From positions 62,001 to 126,000 of the forward strand of contig JAYKAV010002924.1 of NCBI GenBank assembly GCA_035582835.1: DNA of 64,000 nucleotides, in the 5' to 3' direction. The notes beneath the pieces were generated by a model. It was not told the origin of the DNA, ran no database searches, and worked only from the letters and a program-made list of their open reading frames with translations. Positions 37,287 to 50,501 of this stretch are shown one piece after another. Position numbers and translations under genes: made by a program. Within the stretch, counting starts at the first letter, position 1, and each line of letters starts with the position of its first letter. The stretch comes from Phoebastria nigripes. Lineage: Eukaryota; Chordata; Aves; Procellariiformes; Diomedeidae.

Positions 37287-40200
37287 TCCTCTAGGAGCAT
37301 TAGGTGGCATAAAAGGAGTCTGCCACTTACAGCCATTTTCTTCTTGCTAGAGTCAGTCTCGAAGCAAGAGTAGTTCCAGAGAAGCACGGCTGTTTGTGCT
37401 GAGGTCCCTCAAAAAGGATTTTTTGAGTGACTGCCTGTCACAGTGTTCTGTGATCTGTCCTGTATCGCCAGTGTCAAAACCTACTGATTTCCTTAAAGCC
37501 CAGTTCCTGGGGTCATGTAACTTCGTAAGAGTTTGTTTTCTTTCTGTGTATTCCAAGTTTTCTTGGATAGCAGAGGTGGGGAGAAGACAAAAAACCCTTG
37601 AAGTTGTGGCCCAAGTTAACCTCGAACTCAAAAAATAAGCAGGGAGCACCTCCAGTAGAGAGACATGGCTTTGTCATACCGATGATAGAAGAAATGAGTC
37701 TGTAATTCTGAATTAGAAATGGTACAGACTGTGTTCTTCAAGTACAGGGGATTATTTTCTTGTTGCACTGGCTGAAGATCAGTTTTCAAAGCTGCTGCTC
37801 TTAAGATTTCTGAATTGTGTTTAATACCACAGATTATGAGGCCTTGCAGTCTGTAGGCTGAACAGGACTCTCGTCTTTCTCACAGGGAGGATTTTGGGAA
37901 AACGTGATCTCAGAAAACCAAAGCAGCCATGCATTGCTTCTCTTTCTGTCTCTCCATCTCACTGCATTCTCACAAATAAGATATACAAGTGCTTGTGCGT
38001 ACAGTAAAATAAAGTATAGGAAAATGTCTGCTATTTCTTCAGCGGGTCCCTGGTTAAATAGCATTCCAGAGTAACACTTAGTTAAACTGCAAAAACGAAA
38101 GAACAACTGAAATATTTAGTATGACTTGCTATTTTCTGGTTCAAGTAGTTCTCAATAATCCACTTCCTATAACTCATGACATTTCTTGGGTATATCATTT
38201 GTTAAAAAAAGAAAAAAAAAAAAGGCAGTAGATACTCGATTATACTTTTTTGGTGATATTGCCTTGCTTTCATTTCTGTTGCTGTTAGAGATTTTGGAGA
38301 TTAAACTGAAAATAGCAACTCTTTGTGAAAGAGCAATGGAATGTTATAAAAAATGTTAAATAATTATTAATGGTACTGTATGTATAATGATATTAAAAAT
38401 TCTTTTGTAGAGCTTCCATATGAATTAATGACAGTGCATTCATGCTTTCCTACACAAATAAATATTTTTCTAAATAAATAAGGTATTTTATTCATATTAA
38501 CAGTGCAAACTTCAGCTTGTCTGATGGGACCTCTGTAATCTTGCTTTATACAGAAACAATAAAGATTGTTCCTAACTAATAACAAATATGGAAATATATT
38601 TATTTCCCTTTCACAATGGTATTATCCATTTCTCAGTCAATTTTCCTTTCATCCTGGCCACATATCTTTGGAGTCCTATATCTCCAGTAATATTACTTCT
38701 TCATGAAGAGGACTGAAATGTAATTTGCGTTTAACAGTTCTCATTTTGCTGGGATTTTATGTCTTTGTAAACAAATGTATTGTAAGACCTAGAGACAAAA
38801 CGTCAGTGCACACAAATGGAAGGGAGCAGATTTTGCAGTTAACATAAAACCATTTGCAATTCAAAGGCAAGGATGCCAGCACAAAGGGTACGATGCTGTG
38901 CTTTCAAGAAAAGCAACCATTTTGCAGAACTCCAACCCGCTTTCGTAGTTTGCCAAGAAATTTCATAAATGCTGTGGAAGTGCTGATGACAATGACAGCA
39001 CAGGTATGTAGGAGGACTCTCTGTCTCTTAAATGTGCTCTCAAAGCAAGGTTCTGCGGGAGACGAGCTTGTGATGTGAGGCATGAATGGACAAAAAGTAG
39101 AGTTAAAAATAAACACCCAAGTTGAGTGCCCTGTAATCATTGTGAGGACAGAAAAATAAGTGAGCACAGAGAAATAGGCTCACAAAGCCACTGCGTTTCA
39201 GAATAAGTACTATTATTACTTATGGGAACAGGGAATAATGGAAGCTATTGCTTTTCTGAGTTCACATTATATCCTTTTCCCCTCTGTCCTGAATAGAGCA
39301 AAACTTTCTTTTAAAAATATTTGTCTTTCAAGTTTTTAATTAAATTTTAGTTTTCTGGTGTGTATTATGAGATATTGAAAACTATTATTAAAATCAGAGA
39401 GCGCTAGCATATAAATGTCCATATTTTATCACTTCCTATTAACAATGACAGAAAGTAAAAACAACACGATCAGAAACTTTGAAACATTGAGACACCAGGT
39501 GACAGGACAGTCAAAATAATAAAGTTAGGCATGTATAAAGCTTTTGAATGCAAGAGCTGTATCATAAGAACAACTGGAGAGTTTAATACTGAAGGAACAT
39601 TATGGTTTTAGATGCCTATTTAGGATTTTATCACCTTTACATGAAGTACAAAATTCGGCATTTTGAATTCCCCATTGGCTATGTACTTGCTTTAGGAAGC
39701 TTGCTTTTGTGATTGTGTAACACACATATCAGAGGATCCTGCACTTTCATGTGCTGGAACAACGATGCAAAACTTGCCAAAAACAAGGCAAAAGGAGTGT
39801 AACGCGATCATCTGTACTGACTGTACCTGTTAGAGTACTGTTGCAGTTAAACATAAACAGTACGCTTAAGAAGAAGACAACTTTTGGCAAGTGGGAAAAG
39901 CGTTACAGGAAGAACTGAAATACTTGAAGTGAGAATCCAAAAAGGAAACATCATTTTACATGGGATTTGGTCCCTCTTCCTGGAGCTGAATTGCCTAGTG
40001 GAAAATGTTTCTAAAATACTAAGTAGTACTGACACAAGTTTAAAGTTTTGAATAGTATCCAGACATTAATCTGAAGCATCGATAGGTTTCTGTGCAGAAG
40101 TCAGGGAAGGGCTGGAAGCTGCCTTGAACTGTGGTCTAGTGGATGAGCTCTAATCCCGCCCATGGTGGGTAGTTAATTATTATACAAAGTAGAGTGGCTT

Positions 40201-43200
40201 CAGCAAGAGAGACTGCAAGAATCCCAGTCCAAAACTCCACACAACACTATTGTCAGGGTACTCTTGTGTGAGAAGTCAGGAAAAGTGGCCTTTTACATGT
40301 CCCAGGCCTTACGAACTAACTGGGAGCTGGGTCTAGAGTGGGTGAGACACTCTGTGCTTTGGGTGGGTATTTTGCTTCCCAACTTGACAAGAAATCTGGG
40401 GGTTGCAGCTTTTTGGGGGTTTGACCTTTTTTTAATCCTAATACAAATTATAAATGTTTTTGAACATGAAGTTTAATAAATGAGGGAGAAGATTCCTAAC
40501 AAATGCTGATCGTAACATCAGCGAGCAAGAAATGACAGTCAAGTCATGGTGACTATTGGAGCACCAGAAATCTTAAAAAAAAAAGATGCCTGATTTATTC
40601 TGGACCAGTATCAGTGGTATTTTTAGTACTGAAATATCCAAAAGTAAAAACTGTGGGAGGGAAATGCAAAGAATAAAGGACAACTAAAATGTGAAGGACC
40701 TGGAGCTACCAGTTGTTAACATGAGTTTGATGCTATGCTGTGCTCTCTGAGCAGAATGTACCTCTAAATACTGGCTTTCATTTGACTTGCTGAGCAAATC
40801 ATTTTGTGACTGACTGGTAATTGACTGGATAGTCAGTTTATTCTACATAAGAATGTGAGTTGATATGAGACTAACCCACCATTAAGCATTTGCTTGTCAG
40901 CTCAAACAGGCTTTTATTTAGTACCTTTACTCAAAAGAGGGAGTAAGTAAATAATGACAGGCAAAAAAAGTCTTCCTATGGTAAAAACTAAAAATTAAAA
41001 TTCCAGTGGATGCTAAGGATTCATTTTTCATGGTGTTAAAATACAATGGGCATATTCACCATTGTTCTTTTAGCAGTGTAAATTCATCTATGTCTGAACA
41101 CAAAGGTAAAATCCTTAACACCCGTATTTAATGAGTTTGTCCCCTTGTTTATTTTAAACCTATAAAATTTCTAAAGAGATCTGTCCTGGCACCCTGTGGG
41201 TGTGGGGAAGGAGATGCTAAAACCATTCTGTTTGTGAACAGAAAATATTCTTAATTCAAAACATGAAGTGTCATAATTGTTCTAAAGCAAGGGCTGCACT
41301 CAGCCTGTCATGAGTTAATGCCAAAGCCATTTTTGTAGCCACTGTTCAAGAGAGAAGAGAAGACATCTTAATTAAACTCTGCCTTTGTTGAGGACATCAG
41401 AAAAGCTACTGACAGAGTGTGCATGCTAACTGCAATCGTGCATCCTGCCGTCACCATTGACAAGGAAGAAAGCAATAAAAGTGGGCTGCAAGTGGCTGCT
41501 GTCACGCAGGTTGCTGTGGAAGAGAGGCTCGAGAAGCTGTTGCTTTGTCCATTCAGTACGTCTCTGACTTTTTAGCGACAACCTCTAATAACTNCAAATC
41601 AGAATAATTCTTTCCATGGTGTGGCATTGCAGACTTGTCACGCTGAACTGTTCAACATCAGAAGTCAAGGTGCAAAATAAGATCAATAAAAATCATTAGG
41701 AGATGTAGAACTGTCCTTTGATTTTGATCCATGGTGAAGTTTGCTGGTTTGGTTTTTTTTTCCCCTGAAGTCAAGGTGTTTAAAATTAAATAGAACGGTA
41801 TTTTTCACATAATCATCTCNCTGTGGCGGCTAGGACTTTAAAAGAACTAGTAGCAAAATATCTATAATAAAACCATGAGAGCTGGGAACTCTTTGGTGAG
41901 GTCGTCTACTCTCATCCTGTTCGTTTGTGTTTTATTATTTTGCTGTATTCTCTTGCCATTCCTTTTCTCTTTCATGTGGAAAGAAAAAGGCGTGCGTGGG
42001 GTGTAAAGGGTAAGAGTGATTGCTGGTCTGTCTACCTGTATCACTGCGGTGGGAGTTTAAAAAGAATGTATCCAGTGTANCTGCAGACAGGCAGCATCAG
42101 TCTTCTGCTGGTGTTTCTGGGCATTGCTGGTCGCTCCTGCTTTCTAGCAGACAGTAAAAAAAAAAAAAAGTGTGATCAAGAAGGATTTGAGAAACTTGTT
42201 TGTAAAGCGTCTGAAGCTGAGACTGTTCCTGTAATATTATTAAGTGGCAATGGGTAGATAAAATGCTATAGAAATACAGGGACTAGCAGATTTCTCTTCT
42301 CTGCTTGCTGCCCAGGTGTCTCAAAAAGGACCTGAAAGAGTCATTTATCTTTCTGCAAGGAGAAGAGATAAATTCCTTGCCTGACAGGATTGTCTGCTTC
42401 ACCTTGGAGATATTTACCTTGAGGCTGTATGGAGTAGTCTTTTTGACTATTGTTTATTATGACTTGCATTGAGATTAACGAGTCATTTCATACAACTCCA
42501 TCACTAAATCTGGGTTGCTTTTTGGCTAAGATCAAAGAAATACCATGTCTCATTGTCCAGTTCCCCCAGTTTTTTGAGCACTGGTGAACTAAAACATTTA
42601 GTTGTTATTTACTTTGATTTGTAGATCTGAAGTGCTGTGATATATATTAACTAAATATTACGATCAAGAACTAGTAAAAAATGCATGATTAAATTACTTG
42701 TCAGGAATAAGTTTTCATCTTGCTAAGAACAGGTAGGAACTTAAGGTAGAAAAGATGTTCTTAGGAGGGTGGGTAAAAAAGGTTCTAATAATCCACAGGA
42801 CAAAAGTGAAAAGACAGTTTCAGTTGCTACATTTCATGGGGAAAAAAACACTTTTTTTTTGCCATTTATTAGTCTACAGAGATCTACTTTGCACAATGAA
42901 AATATTAATTAGTATCACATTATTAGTAGTAAATTCCAGTTTTCAATGAAACATTCAAGTGAGAGTGCCATGTTTTGGGACAGTTTTGTTCAGCTCTCTG
43001 ACAAATGAAACCATTAAAACTGTATACAACTGAGATATAACACATGACTAGGACACTCCGGTCTCATGCTATAATAGTTATTATTTTGCTGTGTTTGGAC
43101 TTGAGTGAACAAATAAATGGGGGTTTCATACCCTGTCTCATCACACATAGCCTGAAATGCTAGCTGAAATGCACAGCTATCCACCAAATTATTTTCATTC

Positions 43201-45380
43201 AGATATAATTTTGGATAGCTGGTAAAGCAGGGTTAACTTTAAATAATGCTTTTGATGAAAACATAGACAAATGATTGTACAATTTCTTGTTAGAAAATAT
43301 ATTTTATTTGTGAATTTAGAAAAATGAATAGAATGAGTATAAAGAACAACTTTGAAAGTCACTTCTAAGTTTCACATTTTTCCCTTGAAGCAGCAGATGT
43401 AAACAGCTGGTGATAGTGAGTTGACTGTACTTTGCCTTCCTATGATACTTCTTTGAGCTAGAAGTGATGATAAAGAATAATTTATTCATGATTCTTTGGG
43501 TGTAGAAACTGTTTTTCAAAATACTGATATTTTTCCTGTAAATACTTTATAAAGCTCTAGTTTTAATAATTTTTTTTTATATTTTTCTTTAGTCTTTTAA
43601 GATGCCATTTTAATATGTGTAAAGCAAGTACGTTTAAAATTGTCAATTTGGAAGCACACATTGAAAGTATGCGTTGCTAGGAATGGTGCCTGTGTAAGAG
43701 GAACTCGCTTTTCATTTTTAAATTATGAAAATACTTCTGAGTTGCCTGATGAAGTTGATTGAGACAGTACATTCAAAGAAAATACAGTTTATTTGGTTTA
43801 TAAATTTTAAAAATATTTGTTTCTGAGTATTCTTATATAAAGACAGAAAAACTTTGCTAATGTAAAAATTCACAGAAAGCAAAATTTGCAGTTAAAAGAA
43901 AAAAAAAGAAAGAAGTTGTAATGTGCTTAAATGTTGATCATCAAATGTTTATATTATTTATTTCCATGCCTCAAAAGTCTTACAGTGTTAATATTTATAG
44001 TAACAGTTNTTATGATATTTACAGTTTAATCTTGTATTTTTAGTTTAGATGGGTTTATTGTTTAATATGACTTTGTAATTTGGATATTCCAGAAAAACTT
44101 AACATTTTCATGATCATTTCATGGAACTGAGCCTCTATAGAAAACTTCAGAGCATTCCACTCACAGGCAGTTTTGTTGATTAGTGTTTATTTTCACCTCC
44201 CCTTAGGATACTGTAAGTAACCCAGCATGATTGATTGTGAGAGCAATTATACACAAATTCAAGGAGGATTTTATATTCTGGCCACAGAGTTGCATGGAAA
44301 TCATTTCTGTCTTCCTTAGAAGTTTACCTGTTTATTTTATTACATATCTGTCTCAAATTCTTTATGATTTTAGTTCATTATTGCAGAGCTAAGCATGATA
44401 CAACAGAGATGCTTTTAATGCCAATGTCCCCACAAGTTTATGTACTGGCTGCCTGGAGTTGGGCCTAATAGTTTATGTTTAACAATATTAATATCAATAT
44501 CACACAGAGGTAGTGCTGTTGATTTTTTTAAGATGCGATGTCCTCTTCCTTAGCACTGAACCAGTTCTGCAGCAGCTTAATTTGTGATTTGGTAAGGCAC
44601 CATCCTTGAGATGAATCATAAAGTTGTGGCTTGGCAGCCCCTGCCCAATTCTTGGCAATTTTCATAAATGCAGAGTATTAAACAGGGTAGCTTAACTGTT
44701 CAACTACTTGAATTTCCCATTACTTTCAGCTTACTAAGGGTTTTTTCAGGTTTTTTTCCTCTGTTGAAGGAGGGTTATGTCTTGCCCTCACTGTGGGTGT
44801 TATTCCATGGGAGGTGGGAGAGGGCAGGTGAATTGTATCTGCTTCTAGATTGGTAAAATATTTTGGGAACTCTTCAGATGGGACTGTTACAAAATATTAT
44901 ACCAGTTAAGTTTATCACTTTTGATAGAGAGTGAAAGGAGACAGACCTTTTCCTCCAAGTGTCCTTAAAACTTACATGAAGTATATTAAGTTACTAACAC
45001 ATATGAAACGAGTAGGGTTTTTTAAATGTTTTGTTAGTTTCTGTAAGGCTCTATACTTGTTGCTGAAGTCTAAAATTTTTTGCAGAGCTTAATCTCATTT
45101 AAGTCTTTTGACTATGGGTGTTTGGGGTGTTCTTTTTTTCTGTGTTTTACCTGTGTTAATTATAATGAAGGATGTTGGAGGCAGAGAACAGGACACGCAA
45201 CTGGCCTAATAATACGCTGCGGCAAGATTTTTCTCCATCTCCATCAGGACCCATTCTGTTGTAGTACTTACTTTTAAGACGGCAATGCTGCTTCACCAAA
45301 CTTCCTCCTACAGTGAGAGAAGTAGGGATAACTCTTGGAAAAAGTTTTGAGGCTAGTGACAAAATATGTTTGTCTTTCAG

Positions 45381-45491
45381 ATCCCCAACTCAAGGGTATA
45401 GTGACCAGGTTATATTGCAGGCAAGGCTACTACTTGCAAATGCACCCCGATGGAAGTCTCGATGGAACCAAGGATGACAGCAGTAATTCTA
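45381..45491 (+). CDS. FGF14: FGF14 exon 2: start of the beta-trefoil core
   Basis: The exon is 111 bp, the usual length in the FHF family, with acceptor tgtctttcag and donor gtaagt. It opens by completing the Asp codon begun in exon 1A and encodes [20 protein letters not shown] followed by [17 protein letters not shown], ending one base into the next codon. PQLKGIVT is the segment all FHF isoforms share after their alternative first exons. It forms the first strands of the beta-trefoil that binds the sodium channel C-terminal domain. [14 protein letters not shown] and KDDS separate FGF14 from FGF12 and FGF13. Compared with the mammalian protein as I recall it, Ser replaces Ala in MHPDG(A/S)L and Ser replaces Thr in DDS(T/S)NS. 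Both are conservative changes. Confidence 0.97.
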
Positions 45492-45900
45492 GTAAGTGAC
45501 TGCCCCAGGGGAATGTCTTAATCGCACACGCAGATTGCATCGCTCGAGTGTGTATGCGCAGACACAGTGTTAATGCCTTTGGAGGGTTTCTGAATGTGTT
45601 TTGTTGAAAGGAGGAGGGTTCTGTCCATTCGAAGCCTAATGACCTCCAGCACAGCTCGTGCGGGATGCTGGCCTAAATGTATTCCCTCTGAAGGGGAAGG
45701 CGTAAGTGCCAATGGACCTCAGGGGTGAGATATTTAGGCCAATGGTTGTCTTCTGGTAATTTTTAAAAAATTGTAAACTTACATTAAAAATATTTTTTAT
45801 AAAAGCTATACATTAAACATAAATTTCTTATCTTCAAATAAATAACAACAACAAAAAAAAGAGATGGAAACAAAAATTCCTTGAAAAATCTGATCATATA

Positions 45901-45990
45901 GGCCCTGATTCAGCAAAGCAAATAAGTGTATGTCTAACTATCAAAGTCCTGCTTAAAACATACGCTGAAGTACCTTGCTGAATTGGGGCT
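45901..45990. mobile_element. Short old MITE-like element with terminal inverted repeats
   Basis: GGCCCTGATTCAGCAAAGCA (45901-45920) is an imperfect inverted match to the right end GTACCTTGCTGAATTGGGGCT (45970-45990). The 'gattcagcaaagca ... tgctttgctgaatc' pattern is one I recall as a widespread amniote inverted-repeat element, probably a nonautonomous DNA transposon. No coding sequence is present, and no clear target duplication is visible. Confidence 0.5.
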
Positions 45991-46000
45991 AAAGATCCTA

Positions 46001-46062
46001 CAGTCCCTACACCAGCAAGAGTTCCAATGATTTTAAGAGAATTTCTGCCAGTGTAGGGACTG
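46001..46062. mobile_element. Hairpin-forming inverted-repeat element (old MITE-like)
   Basis: CAGTCCCTACAC (46001-46012) and GTGTAGGGACTG (46051-46062) are perfect 12-bp reverse complements. The inner 38 bases continue imperfect pairing for about a further dozen positions, leaving a short loop near 46026-46038. This matches another amniote palindromic repeat I recall ('gatcctgcagtcc ... ggactgcaggatc'). It begins only 10 bp after the element at 45901-45990, so the two may be arms or pieces of one larger composite element. Confidence 0.5.
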
Positions 46063-46805
46063 CAACAGTGGCAGTTTTCAAAAATATTCCAAACAAAAGT
46101 GGTCTTGAAAGGCCATGTGGGTTGCTGCTTTGGTACTCTTTTCCTATGATACTGCCACATATTTTCACTCAATGAGCATATATATGTTTGATAACTTCAG
46201 CTGCAAATGATAATTAAGCAAACCTATTCTTACTCTAGAAACAGTTGATTTTTAATTTTCTGTTTAGCAGAGAACATTTGTATTTTGTTTATTTTAATGA
46301 TAATGACATATTTCAGTAACATATTTCTGTGTGATCTTGAGGTCTATTTTAAGCATTTTTAATATAAAAGATTTATCTTCTTATTATGCATATATAAATA
46401 ACCCTTTAGTTTCCTTGAAAATGTTGGAATTAGGCTATAGAAATTAAGGGATTTGAGGTTTCTGCTTTACTTCAGTTAGGTCCCTGTTTTATCTGTTAAT
46501 GCACAGCTGTCATTTTTAACACACTTCATCAACAGATAGCATGATCATCTTTTATTGTTCTTTTTTTTTTAGAATTGAGAAAAATAAATAATTAATCTAT
46601 GTTGATGTGTATTTCTCTGCTTGTTTTCCAAGTGGGTTTTTTCCCCCCTGTTCCTTGTTTCTTTTCTTCCCTCAGTGTGTCCATCTCTCATGCCCACTTC
46701 TGTACTGGACTAGATACTAAGACCTTGTACAGACAAGATCATTATTGCTTTTTATAGAAGCTTTGCCTATATGAGGTCCGAGAAATGTATCTTAGAGTGC
46801 GAGCG

Positions 46806-46850
46806 TGTCTCTCTCTTCCTCTCCCTCTCTCTCTGCCCATCTCTCTCTTA
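46806..46850. repeat. CT-rich simple repeat (polypyrimidine)
   Basis: A run of CT dinucleotides with a few interruptions. It is a homopurine-homopyrimidine tract capable of triplex formation and probably variable in length. Confidence 0.8.
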
Positions 46851-47510
46851 TTTTCAGCTTCAGTGAGGAGGTGTGTATGACTGCAACAATTTTGGGATGT
46901 TTTAATCTTATTTCTGGGTTTTTTAATCTTAGACCTCTATGGATTTTGCATCTTTGCAAAACTAGACCATAGTGCCTTACTTTCCTCTTTTCACTGTTGT
47001 CAGCTTTACAAATCTTCCTTTGTTTTGCTTACTATGTCATTTTCCCTTTCTCTCCCCTCTTCCCTGCCTATCTGGACTTCCATCTGTCTGCCCATTTCTC
47101 TTATTCTGATTGTTCCAAAATGCAGAATGAATATTCTGTATTATAAATATTCTGAAATATAGAACTTGTCCAAACTCAACCAAATACCAGATAGCAGTAT
47201 TGTGTATTTTGGATAAATACTGTTAGATAATATTGTGTTTTACTTCAACATGATTTTTAGGCTACAACGAGTTTTTTCCATAAAGGGATTTTTTTCTGTC
47301 TTTAACTGGTGTGATTCACTATTTGTTTCTTCACTAATCTGATTTTACAATATTGTTTAGTAAAGACAGTTTAGACCATAAGGATGTAAAATTGATGTGT
47401 TTGCCAGGAAAGCATACAATCTCCACCTTAAGTTTTGCTAGTATATATGTATCAACACTACATTAAGAGCTGAAAATATTGATCCATTTGGTATATTCAT
47501 GAATATATGA

Positions 47511-47990
47511 ACCATAGAATCATAGAATAGTTTGGATTGGAAGGGACCTTTAAAGGTCATCTAGTCCAACCCCCCTGCCATGGGCAGGGACATCTTCAAC
47601 TAGATCAGGTTGCTCAGAGCCCCGTCCAACCTGACCTTGAATGTTTCCAGGGATGGGGCATCTACCACCTCTCTGGGCAACCTGTGCCAGTGTTTCACCA
47701 CCCTCAGCATAAAAAATTTCTTCCTTATATCTAGCCTAAAACTACCCTCTTTTAGTTTAAAGCCATTCCCCTTGTCCTGTCGCAACAGGCCCTACTAAAA
47801 CTTTGCTGCCATCTTTTTTATAAGCCCCCTTTAAGTACTGAAAGGCTGCAATAAGGACTCCCTGAAGCCTTCTCTTCTCCAGGCTGAACAACCCCAACTC
47901 TCTCAGCCTTTCTTCATAGCAGAGGCGTTCCATCCCCCTGATCATTTTTGTGACCCTCCTCTGGACCTGCTCCAACAGGTCCGTGTCTTT
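47511..47990 (-). mobile_element. CR1 LINE, 5'-truncated, antisense to FGF14
   Basis: The 480-bp element holds the 3' end of a chicken-repeat-1 retrotransposon on the minus strand. It ends in two tandem copies of the terminal octamer (CATAGAAT on +, 47513-47520 and 47521-47528), the hallmark of CR1. The minus strand encodes the C-terminal end of the CR1 reverse transcriptase ORF in two frames. One part (from 47990 leftwards) reads [15 protein letters not shown] and [14 protein letters not shown], and the other (47785-47600) reads [20 protein letters not shown] and HWHRLPREVVDAPSLETFK. A frameshift near 47790-47815 separates them, so the copy is dead. The 5' truncation is typical of the family. 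Confidence 0.96.
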
Positions 47991-50458
47991 CATATGCTTA
48001 TATGAATATGTATCTGTTTCTTTTGTGCTGTCAGTCTTTCTCCTCAGTTCTTTTCCCTTTCCACTCTGTTTCCTTCCATTTCCTGTTGAACTTTTTGTTT
48101 CCTATTGCTTTTCTTTATTGCAGCATATCTTGTTCTTCCTTTTCTCTTTTGCTTTAACACAATAATTTTCTCATGGATAGAATTCCTAGTATTTTGATCT
48201 TTTATTTTGAGAGCTCCTTATCATGATAATTTCTGTCTGAGGCTTACCGATAAATAAGTTTTGGCAGCTGCCAGAGGGGGAAAATCCTGCTTCTGACCAT
48301 GGAGCTTGCAGGCTGCCTATTTAATGTGCCCAGTGGGCGAAGGGGTGGACATATATTAGCTGTCAATAGGACAGATAGTACTTTGATAGTGAGGGTGATT
48401 TCCATTCGAAGCGTGTTTCATAAAAATGGTGGAAATACAGACTGCTGAAGGGTGTGCATCTCTGCCAGCCTTCCACCCGTCTTCTGCACTATTCACTGTC
48501 CCTGAAGCCTGTGAAAGAGTCCTCCTCATGCACTGACCATCTGAGTAGCTGAGTGTGGGAGAAGCCAGAGTGAGTGAGTAGCGAGGGACAGAGAAGAGAT
48601 TTCTTTTTTGTCTTCAGCAAGGAAACTGTTCAAAGCTTAGTCATGCTGTTACTTTTTGTGCTATTGCAATTTATTCTGTGTCAAGCAGTTAGAGGAGTGC
48701 TTGAAGTTAAAATTCCCTCAAGTGCATCTATCACTCATTTTTTACTCATTTTATATGTATGTCAGTAAACATAAGTTACACGCTATTGGAGTCACAGTGT
48801 TATAGAGAGGTAGAGCAAAGTAAGATTAAGATGTAGTCTGTTCAAATTGAGTGGTTCTGTTCACAGCCATTGTTTGTCTTTAAAGCTTCTTGGTAGTCTC
48901 TTTAATGTGACTTTTTGCTTCTATCTGAAGTCAAAATTGTTTTACCAGTGGTTTCAGTCAGCTGCTATAGTGCAAGCCATTGTCCTGGCTTGCCTTAAGT
49001 TTGAGTAAAGGCTAGAGTCTGCAGAGATAGATGGCAAGATTTTTAATGTATCGCTGCGCACAAACCCTTGCATGAAAAAGGAAGAAAGATGAGACTGCTT
49101 ATAATTGCATCCCTGAACATACTTTCGTCTGCTCATGTTGGTGGCCATGCTATTAGAACCCAACCTAAATAGACTGATGGATTTCAGTTCATTGTTGTAA
49201 TTTCTTTTTATATCTTTTCCAAGTCAGTGATATTTTGTGACAGAGTATGAATTAATGCACCTACTGGTTTCCTTAAATCACATCACCAGACCAAGGCTGT
49301 CAGCGTAAACCATCTTCTGTGTACAGTCTGTATTTTTTTGCCAAACTCTCAGTGATACGTGGAAAGAGGCTTTATTACATTGCTTTTCTTGTTTTAGCTG
49401 GTTTTGTCTTTTTCCTTCCTCTAATGCCTTACAGTTTCTGGCTTGTTTTTGTGGCTTGCTTGTAGTGAAAGCAGGAGTGACTGTGGTTAAAGCTGTAGGC
49501 TTGGTTACTGAGGTCCTACTCAGTGTAGCTGTTCCTGTCTAGCTCTGATTCTCCTAGATTTTACAGCAGTTCTCAGCATTACTTGGTGCGAATGGAACTT
49601 GCTTCAGTGTTGTCCATGGGCCTCATCATTATTAATTAGGAAAAACAAGCTACTACACAGAAACTATAAAGAAATAGAAGAGATATCCATGTTGTGCTTG
49701 TGGTAACAAGCATTACATTCCCCTCCTGTCTTCCTCCCCACCCCAAAACGGCTTTGGTCTATCTTCAAAGTTTTGTCTCATGACTGAAAGGTAGTTTTAG
49801 GAGGAAGACTAATTAATTTGGGAAACAGGCCATTCTGATTTTTAAATTTCTGAGATTGAAACCCTGAATCTCTTAGCCCTATGGCTTATTTTGATTCACC
49901 TGAAGAGTGTATCTCAGCCAACAACCACTGAAAAAATTCAACATAAATTATGATACTTTCCTTAATGGGTGATAAGCCTGATTTTAACACTCAAATGTTG
50001 CTATTTGTGCCCCTTGTGAAATTACAGTCATGTTTAAAACAGATTAAAAGAGGCTACTCATTTGTAGCTTTATTTCATAAACTGATAAATGCCAAAGTTA
50101 ACATTACCCAAGCAACTTTGATTTGGCTGTGCTGTGCACATCTCTTGCTTAATTATGCAGCAACATGCTTTACTTTCTTCATGGCACTTGGTACCTGGTA
50201 GAGCTGCTGTTCAAGAAATCATGCAACCATTTAACATTCCTTTATTTTCATCTTTTAATGCATGCTCCTAATGCTGTATTTATATCTTCCAAATTGAATG
50301 TGGAAGTATTAACTTTTTAATGTCTTTCTAAAGTACCTACCACTATCATATTTTGGTTTGAAGATATTAATAAAATAATCTTCACAGCACCCTTGTAAGG
50401 TAAATTTCTAATTAGAAATAAAGCACATGAAGATTAAAAAACAACACCTGCAATGCTG

Positions 50459-50501
50459 TTAAATTTGTATTACTGAATGTTAAATTTGGATTACTGAACT
50501 G
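50459..50501. repeat. Imperfect tandem duplication of about 21 bp
   Basis: TTAAATTTGTATTACTGAATG (50459-50479) is followed directly by a near-identical copy (50480-50501) with one substitution and a small change at the end. Confidence 0.75.

Larger units (their letters stand above)
12649..45380 (+). other. FGF14: FGF14 intron 1 (1A to exon 2), 32.7 kb
   Basis: The intron has donor gtgcgt and acceptor tttgtctttcag. The first ~400 bp are still CpG island. The rest is AT-rich and mostly unique sequence. Contents I can support are a solo LTR (15409-16006), short simple repeats, weak MIR-like SINE remnants (about 18995-19055, 19445-19515 and 31935-32010), an old CR1-like remnant (35548-35720), long T tracts (34414-34444 and about 37267-37286), a candidate exon (34602-34680) and a GC-rich patch (34760-34905). 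No other gene is visible. The 16100-28800 and 38200-45300 stretches hold nothing beyond small tandem duplications and low-complexity runs. Confidence 0.9.

Noticed and set aside
37241..37300. Polypyrimidine tract ending CTCCTCTAG as an exon acceptor
   Set aside because: It looks like a strong acceptor, but no open frame with a matching donor and phase follows. The T run alone explains the likeness.
47537..47993. Open frames on both strands around 47.5-48.0 kb as possible host genes
   Set aside because: The minus-strand frames are the decayed CR1 reverse transcriptase end, and the plus-strand ones are their antisense shadows.
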